From: Microbulbifer sp. MKSA007 | GTDB taxonomy: Bacteria; Pseudomonadota; Gammaproteobacteria; Pseudomonadales; Cellvibrionaceae | Direction: 5' to 3' | NCBI GenBank assembly: GCA_032615215.1 | Contig: CP128433.1 | Span: forward strand, 643,501 to 707,500 | Length of the DNA: 64,000 bases | Part shown: positions 42,215-51,282 of the stretch, one piece after another | Layout of the letters: each line of letters opens with the position of its first letter | Numbering within the stretch: position 1 is the first letter of the stretch | Notes under the pieces: model-generated | What the model was told of the DNA's origin: nothing | The model's database searches: none | Seen by the model: the letters and a program-made list of their open reading frames with translations, nothing else | Made by a program: the position numbers and the translations under genes

Positions 42215-42334
42215 AGATGAAAAAATTCATTATAGTCGGGCGCATAGTTCAGACTGCTGCACCAGACGGGGGTTCAGTCGCCGCAGCAGTATAGCGACGC
42301 CAGTGGTACAAAAAAACAACAATAGGGGATTGTT

Positions 42335-43062
42335 TTGCCGTCATTTGAACGCCTTCACAGCCTTGGGGTTTTACTGCTACTGGCATTTTGCCTGGGGGCC
42401 TGCTCATCCAATAAGCCCGCACCTAAAACGGTTGTCCCTCCTCCCGCCCCTAAAAAGACGCCATCCCAAGACCAGGTTCGGCGCAACAATATTTCCTTTT
42501 TTTGAGTCGTGCGGAACAGGCGCTACGCAAAGGGCATCTAACCCAGCCTGCCGGCGCCAGTGCCTACGACTATTACCTGCGTGTATTGCAACTGCAACCG
42601 GATAACAGCAAGGCAGAAACTGGTATTCAAACCATTGTGGTCACCTATGTTGAGCGGGCGCGAGACGCCCTGCGTCGCAGGGATTTTGGGGAGGTGAATA
42701 CCCTGTTGAAACGGGCTGAGATGCTGGCCCCGGCCAATCCGCTGGTGGCTGAAGTGCGTACACAGTTGGTCCGTGAGCGGGGGAGAGCGCAGCTCGATTT
42801 ACCGCAAGGGGAGGTGATAGGTCTACCAGCCGGTGAACTCGCAGTAAGGTCTGCCGGGCTGGTGGAACAGTTGCAGCGAGTAGCGGGCAGGATTCGCAGC
42901 GAGCAGCTGCGCGTCATTATCGTAGCGCGCAGTGATGCTGAGGGCCGTTGGGTTTATCAGCAACTGCGCGAGGCTGTGCCCGGGTATCGGGTGCGTGGAG
43001 ATATCAAAGTCGGGAATCCGGCGAAACTGATTCTGATTAAGCCCAGCGGAGGGGCACCATGA
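42335..43062 (+). pseudogene. Small outer-membrane-type lipoprotein, frameshifted at a T run
   Basis: A lipoprotein start TTG 42335 (AGGGGA upstream) gives a signal peptide with lipobox LGAC (Cys at ~23) and a Pro/Lys linker, then hits TGA at 42503-42505. The rest (to 43062) is in the -1 frame: SRAEQALRKGHLTQP, then a helical repeat-like body and a C-terminal domain that ends LILIKPSGGAP. The frames join at seven T (42497-42503); an eighth T would give one ~242-aa protein. I do not recognise a named family; the region ~20-100 residues after the lipid anchor resembles TPR-like helices. The 3' end overlaps the copper chaperone gene by 4 bp, so it was selected as part of an operon. Confidence 0.65.
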
Positions 43063-43520
43063 AAAAAGTATTGGCATTTGCCTTTTTAATCACCGCACTC
43101 CTTGTGTCTAAGGGCGCCTATTCCATAGGAATTACGGCGGAGGGGTATGCCCGGGAAACACCTCCCGGACCTTCGATGAGCGCTGCCTTTGTGTCGCTGC
43201 ACAACACTGGTGATTCGAGTCAGGTACTCACAGGTGTGGAGCTGCCGGGTGTTGAACAGGCTTCGGCAGACCTGCATACCACTATATCGGAGAACGGAAT
43301 AAACCGGATGCGCCCGCTGGATCAGCTGACGATTGCTGCAGGGGCAAGTGTAGATATGGCTCCCGGTGGAGTTCACTTAATGATTAAAGGTCTGCGCCTG
43401 CAGGCGGGGGAGGAGTTGCCGTTGCGACTGCTTTTTGCCGATGGCAGCAGTGTAGATATTCTTGTGCCAATAGTTCGGATGAGTGATGAGGGTGAGCACC
43501 ACCACCATCACCATGGCTGA
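43059..43520 (+). CDS. PCu(A)C family periplasmic copper chaperone with native His tail
   Basis: 153 aa. A signal peptide (residues ~1-22, ending SKGAYS) leads to a DUF461/PCuAC cupredoxin-like fold that delivers copper to the CuA centre of cytochrome c oxidase. The copper motif H..M..H.M is seen as ADLHTT, INRMRPLD and GVHLMIKGL. The C-terminus ends GEHHHHHHG, six consecutive histidines that could be a second metal site. ATG 43059 overlaps the preceding gene by ATGA. The neighbours (DsbD, lipoproteins) fit a periplasmic metal/thiol setting. Confidence 0.92.
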   Translation: MKKVLAFAFLITALLVSKGAYSIGITAEGYARETPPGPSMSAAFVSLHNTGDSSQVLTGVELPGVEQASADLHTTISENGINRMRPLDQLTIAAGASVDMAPGGVHLMIKGLRLQAGEELPLRLLFADGSSVDILVPIVRMSDEGEHHHHHHG

Positions 43521-43555
43521 ATTGGCAGTTTTTTTGAAGTGAGGGGGAATTAAAC

Positions 43556-44125
43556 ATGAAGAAGTTATTGGTTTTTGCCGGTGCACTGCTACTCAGCGCT
43601 TGTGCTCACAGCCCGCTGCAGATTTGGCTGCAGCCTCAGGTCCAGGTTGCTCCTGAAGCGATAGGCGAAGGCTTTAGTATGAGTGTGATGGGAGTTAATG
43701 AACTGCCCTCTGGCGGCTTGGGATCATTGGGGGGTGTTTATGCGGATACTGCTCAGGTAAGTATTGGCAATGACGCTGGTGAGGCTATTGCAGCGGGATT
43801 GCGTAATGGTTTTTCAAATTGGTCATTTCGAATTACCGATACCGCGCCGGAAGTTCAGGTGATCGCAAAATTGGTAAAACTCACCTACAACAGTCCAAAT
43901 ACGGTTTATACCACTGAGATTGACACCGCTGCTGAAATTCACCTGGAAGTGAAAATTGGTCCTCGCACTTATTTCGGCACTTACAGCGCTTCCGGCAAAG
44001 ATCGGAACCTGGTTAAGCCCAGTCGTGAAGAAGTCCAAAGTCGTGTGAATGGACTGCTTAGCGCAACTCTACAACGAGTATTTGAAGACGAGAAATTAAA
44101 AAATTTCTTGCGCAGCAATCTGTGA
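43556..44125 (+). CDS. YajG family lipoprotein
   Basis: 189 aa. A lipoprotein signal with lipobox LSAC (Cys ~16) is followed by a YajG-type domain. Features include AQVSIGNDAGEAIAAGLRNGF near the middle and a C-terminal helix RVNGLLSATLQRVFEDEKLKNFL. YajG is an outer membrane lipoprotein of unknown function. It lies 35 bp after the copper chaperone and is probably the last gene of that operon. ATG 43556 with GAGGGG upstream. Confidence 0.85.
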   Translation: MKKLLVFAGALLLSACAHSPLQIWLQPQVQVAPEAIGEGFSMSVMGVNELPSGGLGSLGGVYADTAQVSIGNDAGEAIAAGLRNGFSNWSFRITDTAPEVQVIAKLVKLTYNSPNTVYTTEIDTAAEIHLEVKIGPRTYFGTYSASGKDRNLVKPSREEVQSRVNGLLSATLQRVFEDEKLKNFLRSNL

Positions 44126-44292
44126 ATGTGCAATTTATACATTTGTAGAAAAAACTCGGCTGGGAGGCTGGATAATTGAATAAAATCGGCGATCGTGGGC
44201 GATGATGTCGGTAACCTTTTTCGGTTATGGCCTGTCGCAAGGCACCTCCCCGCTGCCGGGAAAGGTTTGCGCTTTGCTCTGTTGTGTTTTGA

Positions 44293-46098
44293 GTGAGTTT
44301 TCCCGTGACGCTGTTTAATCCAGAGGCGGCAAGTTATCTCGGCCCCCTCGCCCAGTTGGAAGAGGGGCTGCGCCCCTGTGAGCAGATCAGTTTACAGGCG
44401 GCGGAGGCGGCTCTCGGTGAAGTTGCCGATGGTGTCATTGTCACCGATGCTGCGGGTACGGTGGTTTACACCAACCCCCTGGTCAACGAAATGACTGGGG
44501 ACCTGGTTGGATTGCTGCCCGGCCAGCCACTCAGCGAAGGTTTGCGCCTGTGCAATAGCCGGGGCGATGCGATAGAGCCGATACTGCCGGCATCCAGTGA
44601 CCTGGGTGAAGTACCCAGAACCAGAGAGTTTAATGCCTGTATTGAGCGCCCAGGGGAAGAGCATGTCCCGCTTGAAGTGACCGTGCAGGTAATGGCTCTT
44701 TGGGATATGGGGGTGCTAAAAAATTATGTTTTGGTGCTGCGGGATACCTCTGCCGCGCGCCGGGTTTCCACCCGCCTTATGTGGCAGAGCAGCCACGACG
44801 CCTTAACCCGACTGCCTAACCGACAATTCTTTGAGAGTGAGCTGCAAAGCCAACTCAGCCTCTGTATCGATAAACGCCAGCACCATGTATTGCTCTACCT
44901 GGATGTTTATCAATTCAAAGTTATTAACGACACCCTGGGCTTTGTTGCCGGGGACCAGTTGTTGGTTCAGTTGGTGGAGTTAATCAAGCGCTGCCTCTCC
45001 AGCGACGATCTGTTTGCCCGGGTGGGCAGTGATGAGTTTGCGATACTACTGCGCGACTGCACCCTGGAAGAGGGTGGTCGTGTGGTGGCTCGGCTGCGCG
45101 ACTCTGTGCAGAGCTTCAGTTTTTTCTGGGAGGGGAATGACAACCGGGTCGCAGTGTCGATTGGTGTTGTTGGTGTCGATCACTTTACCCCCAGTGCCAG
45201 TCAGTTACTGGCGTCGGCCAATGATGCCTGTTGCAGTGCCCGGGAGCAGGGCAGAAATCGCGTTAAGCTATTTGGCGACTCTCGCAAGGTATTGGAGAAG
45301 CGTCGCGAGACCACCTGGGTTGCGGAAATTCACGCGGCTTTGCGGGAAGACCGCCTGATGTTGTACCGGCAGCCAGTGGTTTCACTAAAGGGGGACCGCA
45401 ATGTCCACCACTATGAAATCCTGGTGCGGATGCGCGGCCGTGATGGTGGAGTGATTTCACCGGGGCTGTTTTTGCCAGCCGCAGAGCGCTATGGCTTGAT
45501 CGAGGAAGTGGACCGTTGGGTAATTCGCCGGGTCTTTGACTATATGGCCCAGGAGCAGCGCCTGGGGATGGGCGGAATTAATTATGCGGTCAATATTTCC
45601 GGCATCAGCCTGGGGGATGAGACCTTTGCTGATTTTGTGCTGCAGTCTTTGTCCGATGCCGGTGTAACGCCCTCGCGGGTTCAATTTGAAATTACAGAAA
45701 CCAGCGCCATCAATAATCTTGAACGAGCCCTGATATTTATCCACAAGCTGAGAGCCGCCGGTTGCAGCTTTGCCCTGGATGACTTTGGTCGCGGTGTTTC
45801 CTCCCTGGCTTATCTGCGCCAGCTGCCGGTAGATTTTCTTAAAATCGATGGAAGCTTTGTGCGCAATATGCTCGAGGATGAAATTGATAGCGCAATGGTG
45901 AGCACTATTGATCACTTGGCGAAGAGAATGGGTATCAGCACTATCGCCGAGTATGTAGAGAGCCCGGAGTTAATGGAAAAATTGAGCCAGATGGGGGTGG
46001 ACTATGCCCAGGGGTTCGGTATTTCCGCAGCGACGGGGTTGCCGGAGCTGGATAGCTACCCGGGGATGCTCCACCATTCCAGAGGGCCCAAGCCTTAG
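44293..46098 (+). CDS. PAS-GGDEF-EAL protein, c-di-GMP signalling
   Basis: 601 aa, cytoplasmic. A PAS sensor (~35-150, with GVIVTDAAGTVVYTNP) is followed by a GGDEF domain (~165-330) whose signature reads GSDEF at 245-249, and an EAL domain (~345-590). In EAL the motif is EILVR at 375-379 with the catalytic Glu kept, DDFG at 496-499 and Glu553 in AEYVES, and KIDGSF, so phosphodiesterase activity is likely. GSDEF may be a weak or GTP-sensing cyclase site. GTG 44293 is the likely start with no clear ribosome site; GTG 44305 is the alternative. Confidence 0.9.
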   Translation: MSFPVTLFNPEAASYLGPLAQLEEGLRPCEQISLQAAEAALGEVADGVIVTDAAGTVVYTNPLVNEMTGDLVGLLPGQPLSEGLRLCNSRGDAIEPILPASSDLGEVPRTREFNACIERPGEEHVPLEVTVQVMALWDMGVLKNYVLVLRDTSAARRVSTRLMWQSSHDALTRLPNRQFFESELQSQLSLCIDKRQHHVLLYLDVYQFKVINDTLGFVAGDQLLVQLVELIKRCLSSDDLFARVGSDEFAILLRDCTLEEGGRVVARLRDSVQSFSFFWEGNDNRVAVSIGVVGVDHFTPSASQLLASANDACCSAREQGRNRVKLFGDSRKVLEKRRETTWVAEIHAALREDRLMLYRQPVVSLKGDRNVHHYEILVRMRGRDGGVISPGLFLPAAERYGLIEEVDRWVIRRVFDYMAQEQRLGMGGINYAVNISGISLGDETFADFVLQSLSDAGVTPSRVQFEITETSAINNLERALIFIHKLRAAGCSFALDDFGRGVSSLAYLRQLPVDFLKIDGSFVRNMLEDEIDSAMVSTIDHLAKRMGISTIAEYVESPELMEKLSQMGVDYAQGFGISAATGLPELDSYPGMLHHSRGPKP

Positions 46099-46149
46099 GG
46101 GCCCCTGGAAATCATGTGTCTATAGATAACTGCTATTAGGCAATTGCTA

Positions 46150-47148
46150 TTAAACAACCGGTGCGAGTAATTCGGAGTGCTGCTCGGCTTCTAGTCGCGG
46201 GCCGTATTGGCTCACTACCTGGGCGGCAGCGCGGCAAGCGAGTTCGCCGGCTTCGGTAAAACTCATTTCGCGGTTAATACCGTAGAGGAAAGCACCGGCA
46301 AACATATCGCCTGCGCCGTTGGTATCGATGGCGCGGACTTCGGGGCTCTCTATGCGGTGAACGTCGTTGCCGTCCCATAGCAGTGCGCCATCGGCACCCA
46401 GGGTAATCGCGAAACTGCGGCAGTAATCGCGCAGCGCTTCAACGGCGCCCTCCACAGAGTCGGTACCGGTAAAGCCCAGAGCCTCATCCCGGTTGCAGAA
46501 CAGCATATCCACACCGCCGCCAATCATTTCCCGCAGCCCTTCGCCGAAGAACTGAACCATAGCCGGGTCAGACAGGCTGAGAGCGGTTTTAACTCCGTGG
46601 GCTTCGGCTTCTTCGCGAAGCTTGATCGCTGCGGCACGACCCGTTTCAGAGGAGACCAGGTAGCCTTCGATATAGGCCCACTTGGAGGCGGACAGTGCAT
46701 CGCTATCCAGCTCAGCGACTGAGAGCTGTTCACTCATTCCCAGATAGGTGTTCATACTGCGTTCGGCATCCGGGGTGATAAGTACCAGGCATTTGCCGGT
46801 AGTGCCCTCATCAGCTTGCTTCAGTGTTTCGGGGTAGTCGACCCCGGCGCTGTTAAGGTTGTTTCTGTAGAAATCACCATTCTCGTCAGCGGCAACTTTG
46901 CACGAATAGAAGGTGCGGAGACCGAAATAGCTGGCAGCAATGACTGTATTGGCACCGGAGCCACCGCAAGCCAATTTGGCAGTGACCATATGGTTTTGAA
47001 GGTCGTCTACCAGCTGTTGCTGACGGGCATCATCTACCAGGGTCATGATTCCCTTTTCCACGCCAAGGCTGCTCAAATCCTGGTCCGACACTTCGATTTC
47101 TGTATCGAGTAGGGCGGCACCTATGCCGTAGAGATCGTATTGCTGCAT
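46150..47148 (-). CDS. PfkB family carbohydrate/adenosine kinase
   Basis: 332 aa ribokinase-fold enzyme. The N-terminal GIGAALLDTEIEVSD and CGGSGANTVIAASYFGL (~61-77) are sugar/nucleoside-kinase signatures; the C-terminal DTNGAGDMFAGAFLYGI holds the catalytic Asp and anion hole. Overall it most resembles bacterial adenosine kinase-like PfkB members; the phosphate acceptor is not certain. It is convergent with the c-di-GMP gene. ATG 47148. Confidence 0.88.
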   Translation of the reverse strand: MQQYDLYGIGAALLDTEIEVSDQDLSSLGVEKGIMTLVDDARQQQLVDDLQNHMVTAKLACGGSGANTVIAASYFGLRTFYSCKVAADENGDFYRNNLNSAGVDYPETLKQADEGTTGKCLVLITPDAERSMNTYLGMSEQLSVAELDSDALSASKWAYIEGYLVSSETGRAAAIKLREEAEAHGVKTALSLSDPAMVQFFGEGLREMIGGGVDMLFCNRDEALGFTGTDSVEGAVEALRDYCRSFAITLGADGALLWDGNDVHRIESPEVRAIDTNGAGDMFAGAFLYGINREMSFTEAGELACRAAAQVVSQYGPRLEAEQHSELLAPVV

Positions 47149-47533
47149 ATCATTCCTATTCGGGCTTATTGTCTACATTTCCGCCGCATTATGGACGTGA
47201 TTTTGCCAAGTGCAAGGCATTGGGGAGGGCTGGCGACAGCAAACCCTCACATAGGCGCTTGTTACATCTTGGTGAACTTATAGGCGGTTGCTGCGGTCAA
47301 TCCTCGCACAGGTGTAAATAGCACCTTCACGTAAACCTCCAGGTGATAGATACTGCCAAGCCTGGATTTTAGCCCGCTAATTGAGTGGGCCCGCCAGTGC
47401 TGAAAGGCACTGGCAGCAAGATACCAGCGGAGCTGCCACCTGCTGGTACCCTGCCTTCGACTCTTCGATTGGGGCTGGTTAGGTCTCATGAGTCGCTTGA
47501 TGTACTGAGTTGGCAGCGGGACTGAATCCTCAT
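47149..47533. other. Intergenic region between the PfkB kinase and mrcB
   Basis: 385 bp. A hairpin GCCAGTGC-TGAAAG-GCACTGGC lies at 47393-47414 (8-bp perfect stem, no T tract). Promoters for the kinase (left) and mrcB (right) should be here, but no box close to consensus is visible. A 93-codon minus-strand frame (47262-47543) overlaps the mrcB start and shows no family features; it is not called. Confidence 0.5.
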
Positions 47534-50116
47534 ATGGCATCAACGAAGCGCCGGCGCGTCAGAGCGTCAAAGCCCAAACGACGATATCGCTGGCTCAAGC
47601 TGCTAGTGCTTTTAGCCCTGGTGGGCTCCCTGGCGCTGGCAGCGTATATGGCTTACCTGGATGTGCAGCTGCGCGAGCGACTGGATAGCCGTCAATACCA
47701 ACTCCCCGCCCGAGTCTACGCTCGTCCGCTGGTGCTGCGCGAGGGTATGGCAATGCATCCGGATGAGTTGGAGTCCGAATTTGCTGCCTTGAATTACCGC
47801 AAGCAGGGCACTCTGAGTGAGCCTGGCTCCTGGGTTCAGGACGGAATGAATTACAAGGTCTGGCGCCGGGACTTTATCCATGCCAATGGCCGCCAGCCTG
47901 CTGCAGTGGTCTCCTTCCGTCTGCGCAATGATCAAATTAGCGGCCTGCGTGATGACAATGGCCGAAGCCTGGCAGAATTCCGCCTGGACGCAGCTAATAT
48001 CGGCTCTCTACTAGGGGGAGGCGATGACCGCAATCCAGTGCGTTTCGATGATATTCCTCCCTTGGTAGCCAATACCCTGATTGCTGTTGAGGATCAGGAC
48101 TTCCTCAATCACTTTGGTGTTTCCCCTCGCGGTATTGCCCGGGCCATGGTGGCCAACGCAAAAGCCGGACGATTGGTACAGGGTGGCTCCACAATTACCC
48201 AGCAGTTGGTCAAAAATATCTTTTTTGACCATAAGCCCAGCCTAAGGCGTAAATTCAACGAGGCCCTGATGGCCATCCTGATGGAGGTGCACTACGACAA
48301 GCGCTATATCCTGCAGGAATACATCAATGAAGTGTGGCTGGGTCAGCAGGGTGCCAGAGGTATTTATGGCTTTGGGTTGGCCTCCGAATTCTATTTCCAG
48401 CAGCCCCTGGATACCTTGGAACCCCATCAGGTAGCGCTGTTGGTGGGGCTGGCGAAAGGTGCGTCTTACTACAACCCCTGGCGCAATCCCGAGAGAGCAC
48501 TGCAAAGGCGCAATACCGTGCTGGAATTGATGCTGGAGCAGGGGCTGATTACTCAGGAGGAGTTCCAGAAGTATTCCGCCAAGCCTCTGGGGGTGGTCAA
48601 GGGTGGTGTCGGTGCGCAGAATCCTTACCCGGCCTTTACTGAGCGGCTGTTGATTGAATTGCGTCCCTACTATTCCTACGAGGAATTGCGCACTTCGGGT
48701 TTACGGGTTTACACCACCTTGGCCCCTTCGGTGCAGAAGTTGGCGGAGGAGTCCATCAGTCAGGGCGTTAGCCAGCTGGAGAAAGACCGAGGGATCAAAG
48801 CCAATTCACTCCAGGCCGCGACAGTATTGTTGGATAATCGCAACGGTAATGTGCTGGCCATGGTGGGAGATCGGAACCCGGACTACCCAGGCTTCAACCG
48901 GGCGCTGGAAGCCCGCCGCCAGGTGGGCTCCCTGATTAAGCCGGCTGTGTTTCTCACTGCTCTAGAGCGACCGGAAGAGTACAATCTGGCCACCCTGATC
49001 GATGACGCCCCGGTGAGAATTGAAGAGGCGGATGGCGATGTATGGATGCCGCAGAACTTCGATAAGCGCGCTCACGGACAGATACCGCTTTATATCGCCC
49101 TGGCCAAGTCCTATAACCTGGCGACGGCTCATTTGGGATTGGATCTCGGCCTGCAGAATGTACGCCAGACGATTCGCCGCCTGGGTGTTGAATCCAGGCT
49201 CCCCCGAGTGCCGGCGATGTTGCTTGGTGCTGTGGAGATGACCCCGTTCGAAGTTGCCGGTATGTATCAGACCATTGCGAACAATGGTGAGACGGTACAG
49301 CCGCGCACACTGCTGGCGGTATCCGATGCCCAGGGCGGCCGTGTACAGCACTTCCGCCGCAAGGCTAATCGCGGTGTCGACCCCGTTCCAGCTTACCTGT
49401 TGCGCTGGGGGCTGGAGCAGGCCATGCGTGAGGGTACCGGACGCCGCTCCGCCAAGCGCTTGCCAAGTAGCATCGCCTTTGCCGGGAAAACCGGAACCAC
49501 TAACAATAACCGCGATAGTTGGTTTGCGGGCTTCTCCCCGGAAGTAACCGCCGTAGTCTGGCTCGGGCGCGACGACAATGAGCGCACGCGCCTAACTGGC
49601 TCCACCGGCGCACTGCCGATCTGGACGGAGATTATGCGCAAGCTGCCCCATCAACACGGACCGGCAGAGATGCCCCGAGGAGTGGAGCTTAAGTCAGTGA
49701 ACTCCCGGGGGCAGTTTATGGACCCGGATTACTGTCGCGGTGGTTATGAGATTCCTTTCTCCTACGAGAGCCAGCTGCAACCGGCGCCGGAATGTCGGGG
49801 GCAGAACCGCTGGCGCTGGTTCCGCAATCTCTTTGGCAATGGTCGCGACGAAGCGGCTCCCAGAGAGGAGATGAGTCCCGGTTGGGGGGTGGATACCAGT
49901 GAGCAGCAGATGCGCGATCAGCGCCGCCAACAATTGCAGGAGCAACTTCGAGGTGACGATGCGGAAGAGTTTGGTGTAGATCCCGAGTATGGCTCCGATT
50001 ATGAAGAGGAGCCCCTGGAGCTGCCAAGAGATAATACTTTTGGCGGGAGGGCTCACAGCGTACCGGCAGAGGAAGCCCAGCCGGTGGGGCCTGACCTGGA
50101 AGATCAGTGGCCCTAG
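47534..50116 (+). CDS. mrcB: Penicillin-binding protein 1B (bifunctional transglycosylase/transpeptidase)
   Basis: 860 aa. It polymerises and cross-links peptidoglycan at the inner membrane. A basic cytoplasmic N-terminus (KRRRVRASKPKRRYRW) and one membrane helix (~23-42) precede a UB2H-like regulatory domain, the GT51 transglycosylase with Glu186 in VEDQDFLNHFG and GGSTITQQLVKN, and the transpeptidase with Ser466 in GSLIKP and the KTGTTNNNRDSWFAGF motif. A C-terminal tail of about 120 residues rich in Gln, Arg, Asp and Glu is low complexity. ATG 47534 was chosen over TTG 47510, since the latter lacks a ribosome site. Confidence 0.96.
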   Translation: MASTKRRRVRASKPKRRYRWLKLLVLLALVGSLALAAYMAYLDVQLRERLDSRQYQLPARVYARPLVLREGMAMHPDELESEFAALNYRKQGTLSEPGSWVQDGMNYKVWRRDFIHANGRQPAAVVSFRLRNDQISGLRDDNGRSLAEFRLDAANIGSLLGGGDDRNPVRFDDIPPLVANTLIAVEDQDFLNHFGVSPRGIARAMVANAKAGRLVQGGSTITQQLVKNIFFDHKPSLRRKFNEALMAILMEVHYDKRYILQEYINEVWLGQQGARGIYGFGLASEFYFQQPLDTLEPHQVALLVGLAKGASYYNPWRNPERALQRRNTVLELMLEQGLITQEEFQKYSAKPLGVVKGGVGAQNPYPAFTERLLIELRPYYSYEELRTSGLRVYTTLAPSVQKLAEESISQGVSQLEKDRGIKANSLQAATVLLDNRNGNVLAMVGDRNPDYPGFNRALEARRQVGSLIKPAVFLTALERPEEYNLATLIDDAPVRIEEADGDVWMPQNFDKRAHGQIPLYIALAKSYNLATAHLGLDLGLQNVRQTIRRLGVESRLPRVPAMLLGAVEMTPFEVAGMYQTIANNGETVQPRTLLAVSDAQGGRVQHFRRKANRGVDPVPAYLLRWGLEQAMREGTGRRSAKRLPSSIAFAGKTGTTNNNRDSWFAGFSPEVTAVVWLGRDDNERTRLTGSTGALPIWTEIMRKLPHQHGPAEMPRGVELKSVNSRGQFMDPDYCRGGYEIPFSYESQLQPAPECRGQNRWRWFRNLFGNGRDEAAPREEMSPGWGVDTSEQQMRDQRRQQLQEQLRGDDAEEFGVDPEYGSDYEEEPLELPRDNTFGGRAHSVPAEEAQPVGPDLEDQWP

Positions 50117-50124
50117 GGAAGGTA

Positions 50125-50148
50125 GCGCGCGATTGAATCGCGCGCTTT
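50125..50148. terminator. Terminator between convergent mrcB and hemB
   Basis: GCGCGCGAT (50125-50133) and ATCGCGCGC (50137-50145) form a perfect 9-bp GC-rich stem with a TGA loop and TTT after it, 9 bp past the mrcB stop and 15 bp from the hemB stop. It can serve both genes. Confidence 0.7.
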
Positions 50149-50159
50149 ATCGCCGGCTA

Positions 50160-51170
50160 TCAGTCTTGCAGCAACTGTGCGGCTTCTTCGGCGAAATAGG
50201 TGAGGATGCCGTCGGCACCGGCGCGCTTAAAGGCCAGTAAGGACTCCAGAATAACCGCCTCTCGCTTCAGCCAGCCATTTTCAAATGCGGCGCAATGCAT
50301 CGCATACTCCCCACTTACCTGATAGGCGAAAGTGGGAACCCGCAATTCTTCTTTTACCCGACGCACTATATCCAGGTAGGGCATACCGGGTTTCACCATC
50401 ACCATATCCGCGCCCTCTTGCAGATCCAGGGCGCACTCGTGCAATGCCTCATCGGTGTTGGCGGGGTCCATTTGGTAGCTCGCTTTATTGCCACCTTTCA
50501 AGTTCCCGGCAGAGCCCACTGCATCGCGGAAAGGACCGTAGTAAGCGGAGGCATATTTAGCGGCGTAGGACATAATCAGGGTATTGCTGTGGCCCGCGCC
50601 TTCGAGAGCATCGCGAATGGCTCCGATACGGCCATCCATCATATCCGAGGGGGCTACCATATCGGCACCGGCCGCAGCGTGTGACAGGGCCTGCTGTACC
50701 AATACCTCAACGGTTTCGTCGTTGACGATATAACCGCTGTGGTCCATCAGCCCGTCCTGGCCGTGGTTGGTAAAGGGGTCCAGGGCTACATCGGTGATAA
50801 CTCCCAATTCCGGTACCGCATTTTTCAGCTCGCGAACAGCCCTTTGTGCCAAGCCATCGGCGTCGTGGGCGGCACTGGCGCAATCGGACTTTGCCGACGG
50901 GTCGACTACCGGAAACAGGGCTATTGCGGGGATTCCCAACTCTCGAACTGTCTTCGCTTTCTTGGCCAACAGGTCCACGCTCAGGCGTTCAACACCCGGC
51001 ATTGAGGCGACTTTTTGGGTTTCGTTACGCCCCTCAATAACAAACAGTGGCAGGATCAAGTCGTCACTGCTCAACTGGGTTTCCCGCACCAGTCGACGGG
51101 AAAAATCCTTTGCACGCAGGCGACGCAGGCGAGTGTTGGGGTAGGCACCACGGCCGAAACTTTGGCTCAT
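50160..51170 (-). CDS. hemB: Delta-aminolevulinic acid dehydratase (porphobilinogen synthase)
   Basis: 337 aa. It condenses two 5-aminolevulinate molecules into porphobilinogen. The metal loop reads ALDPFTNHGQDG, the Mg-dependent (P. aeruginosa-type) form, not the Cys-rich zinc site. Schiff-base lysines are in YAAKYASAYYGPFRDA and MVMVKPGMPYLDI. ATG 51170 (MSQSFGRGAYPNTRLRRLR) fits the family start; codons at 51194 and 51221 add unlike residues. It is one of three haem-synthesis genes in 6 kb (with hemL and hemJ). Confidence 0.95.
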   Translation of the reverse strand: MSQSFGRGAYPNTRLRRLRAKDFSRRLVRETQLSSDDLILPLFVIEGRNETQKVASMPGVERLSVDLLAKKAKTVRELGIPAIALFPVVDPSAKSDCASAAHDADGLAQRAVRELKNAVPELGVITDVALDPFTNHGQDGLMDHSGYIVNDETVEVLVQQALSHAAAGADMVAPSDMMDGRIGAIRDALEGAGHSNTLIMSYAAKYASAYYGPFRDAVGSAGNLKGGNKASYQMDPANTDEALHECALDLQEGADMVMVKPGMPYLDIVRRVKEELRVPTFAYQVSGEYAMHCAAFENGWLKREAVILESLLAFKRAGADGILTYFAEEAAQLLQD

Positions 51171-51282
51171 CGGGAAATTACTCCGGCTATCCATAGGGCC
51201 GCAGAAATCCCGCAGCCGCAATTGGCAGCCATCATATCAAATTGCCGCAGTGGGTGATTTTCGATTGCTGAGGGAAAGCGGT

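Noticed and set aside
47262..47543. 93-codon minus-strand ORF upstream of mrcB
   Set aside because: It overlaps the mrcB start, lacks family features and contains the 47393-47414 hairpin.
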